Made by a program: the position numbers and the translations under genes
NCBI GenBank assembly: GCA_040751755.1
Contig: JBFMHC010000009.1
Span: 62,001 to 126,000 of the forward strand
Direction: 5' to 3'
Origin: PFJX01 sp040751755
Lineage (GTDB): Bacteria > Pseudomonadota > Gammaproteobacteria > Burkholderiales > Thiobacillaceae
DNA length: 64,000 nucleotides
In this document: positions 63,284 to 64,000 of the stretch, in pieces
Layout: every line of letters starts with the position of its first letter
How positions within the stretch are numbered: position 1 is the first letter of the stretch
Notes under the pieces: model-generated
The model's database searches: none
Told to the model about the DNA's origin: nothing
Seen by the model: the letters and a program-made list of their open reading frames with translations, nothing else

Positions 63284-64000
63284 TCAGAATCCCCCCAGCC
63301 AGTTGAACAGCCCCTTGCGGGGACCCAATCGCTTCATTTCCAGGTTCGCGAAATGGTATTCGGTGAAGTTGGAGACATTGAGGTCGAGCACCTTCTCGAA
63401 GTACTCCCGGGCCTGTGCGCGCTCGCCCTCGGCCAGCAGCTTCTGGCCGAGGTAGAAATAGGCCTCGCAACGCTGGTCCCGTTCGATGCCCTTGTCCTCG
63501 GAGGACGCCCGCTCCAACAGCTGGCCGGCGCTGATCTGCCCCAGGAGCATCTCGCCGATCGCGTGCGGCCATTCCTCCCTGGAGATCGACTGCATCCTTT
63601 CTGACAGGCCGGAGGCAATCGCCCCCTTCGAATTCAGCGCCACGATGTGTTGCCACAACCCCGCATAGATGCCGGTAAGCGTGTCGCCCGCGCTGGCCGC
63701 CTGCTCCAACTTGGCGACGGCCTCCCGGACACGACCGAGGTAGAAATAGGTGATCCCCATCGACTTCCAGTCGCCCGCCTTCATCTCCTGCGCCTGGCCG
63801 GCACCCTCGACCCGCTCGAACAGCCGTGCCGCCGCATCGAACTCCCCCATGCCCGCGAGGATGCGCGCCTTATCTAGGAGGAAGCCAGCATTCTCGGGTT
63901 CAAGTTTCAGCGCCTCGTCAATCTCGCGTATCGCCTGTTGGGGATCACCGATGTCGTCCCAGTGCAGCGCCAGATCCTCGTGGGCGGACGCGAGCTGCTT
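63284..64000 (-). CDS. Tetratricopeptide-repeat protein (5' part outside window)
   Basis: The last 238 codons of a gene that enters from the right edge; the frame is open from 64000 without an internal need to start. Repeats such as ITYFYLGRVREAVAKLEQA, CEAYFYLGQKLLAEGERAQA and, beyond the internal Met, IREIDEALKLEPENAGFLLD mark a TPR scaffold. The C-terminus ends NWLGGF. Function unknown; upstream of galE, with 107 nt between, it may belong to a glycan or secretion locus. Confidence 0.75.
   Translation of the reverse strand, partial: KQLASAHEDLALHWDDIGDPQQAIREIDEALKLEPENAGFLLDKARILAGMGEFDAAARLFERVEGAGQAQEMKAGDWKSMGITYFYLGRVREAVAKLEQAASAGDTLTGIYAGLWQHIVALNSKGAIASGLSERMQSISREEWPHAIGEMLLGQISAGQLLERASSEDKGIERDQRCEAYFYLGQKLLAEGERAQAREYFEKVLDLNVSNFTEYHFANLEMKRLGPRKGLFNWLGGF

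Overview
The window is a gene-dense, high-GC (mostly 65-70 %) stretch of a bacterial chromosome with no rRNA, tRNA, CRISPR array, phage or insertion sequence that I can see. The best guess is a sulfur-oxidising betaproteobacterium (Rhodocyclales/Nitrosomonadales-like, possibly Thiobacillaceae). The clues are an EarP/EF-P(Arg32) pair, flavocytochrome c sulfide dehydrogenase (fccAB), TusA/DsrE sulfur carriers, YeeE- and TauE-type sulfur transporters, an nnrS gene behind a good FNR/DNR box, four PEP-CTERM proteins and an exosortase H locus. The taxon is inference.

Layout. 0-4.4 kb (minus strand): end of a TauE/SafE exporter, DUF190-crcB, alpha-glucan phosphorylase, orn. 4.5-10.1 kb (plus): Ste24-type M48 protease, small cytochrome c, pterin carbinolamine dehydratase, rsgA, nnrS, periplasmic DsrE-like protein, and an Hcp-like protein with a PEP-CTERM tail. 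10.1-16.4 kb (minus): PAS-GGDEF-EAL protein, tusA-like gene, frameshifted yeeE/yedE, CBS protein, DJ-1 protein, FAD oxidoreductase, hslR. 16.5-27.9 kb (plus): lipoprotein, MagIII-like glycosylase, gcvR-like gene, tcdA, exbB-exbD-tonB, a tetR-tusA-dsrE2 unit with duplicated operators, an NAD-dependent epimerase, and a periplasmic binding protein translationally coupled to a membrane PAS-GGDEF-EAL sensor. 27.9-33.8 kb (minus): PEP-CTERM PhoD-like phosphatase, arylamine N-acetyltransferase, EamA transporter, Sel1 protein, ilvA. 33.9-42.6 kb (plus): rpiA, earP, efp, a long leader with a small ORF, fccA-fccB-membrane protein, a small exported protein, and two response regulators behind a sigma28-like promoter. 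42.7-46.3 kb (minus): Pro/Ala-rich exported protein and clpB with a sigma32 promoter. 46.5-47.2 kb (plus): PEP-CTERM protein with a sigma54-like promoter. 47.2-53.1 kb (minus): a compact four-gene operon. 53.2-54.1 kb (plus): nadC. 54.1-64 kb (minus): endonuclease I, PEP-CTERM protein, exosortase H and partner, ArfA-like gene, manC, rfbDCAB, galE, and the end of a TPR protein.

How the parts connect. Several loci serve sulfur compound uptake, oxidation and carriage: TauE, YeeE/TusA, DsrE, TusA-DsrE2 and FccAB. The rfbABCD-galE-manC block supplies dTDP-rhamnose, UDP-galactose and GDP-mannose for surface glycans, and dTDP-rhamnose is also the donor EarP needs to modify EF-P Arg32. Surface assembly is a second theme, with exosortase H, PEP-CTERM proteins and the four-gene operon at 47.2-53.1 kb. 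That operon encodes a GT2 synthase, a TackOD1/degenerate-GGDEF regulator, a HlyD-like adaptor and a TolC-like channel fused to a GH18-like barrel. It looks like an uncharacterised synthase-dependent polysaccharide export machine and is the most interesting item here. Cyclic-di-GMP enzymes (two GGDEF-EAL, one HD-GYP) are well represented.
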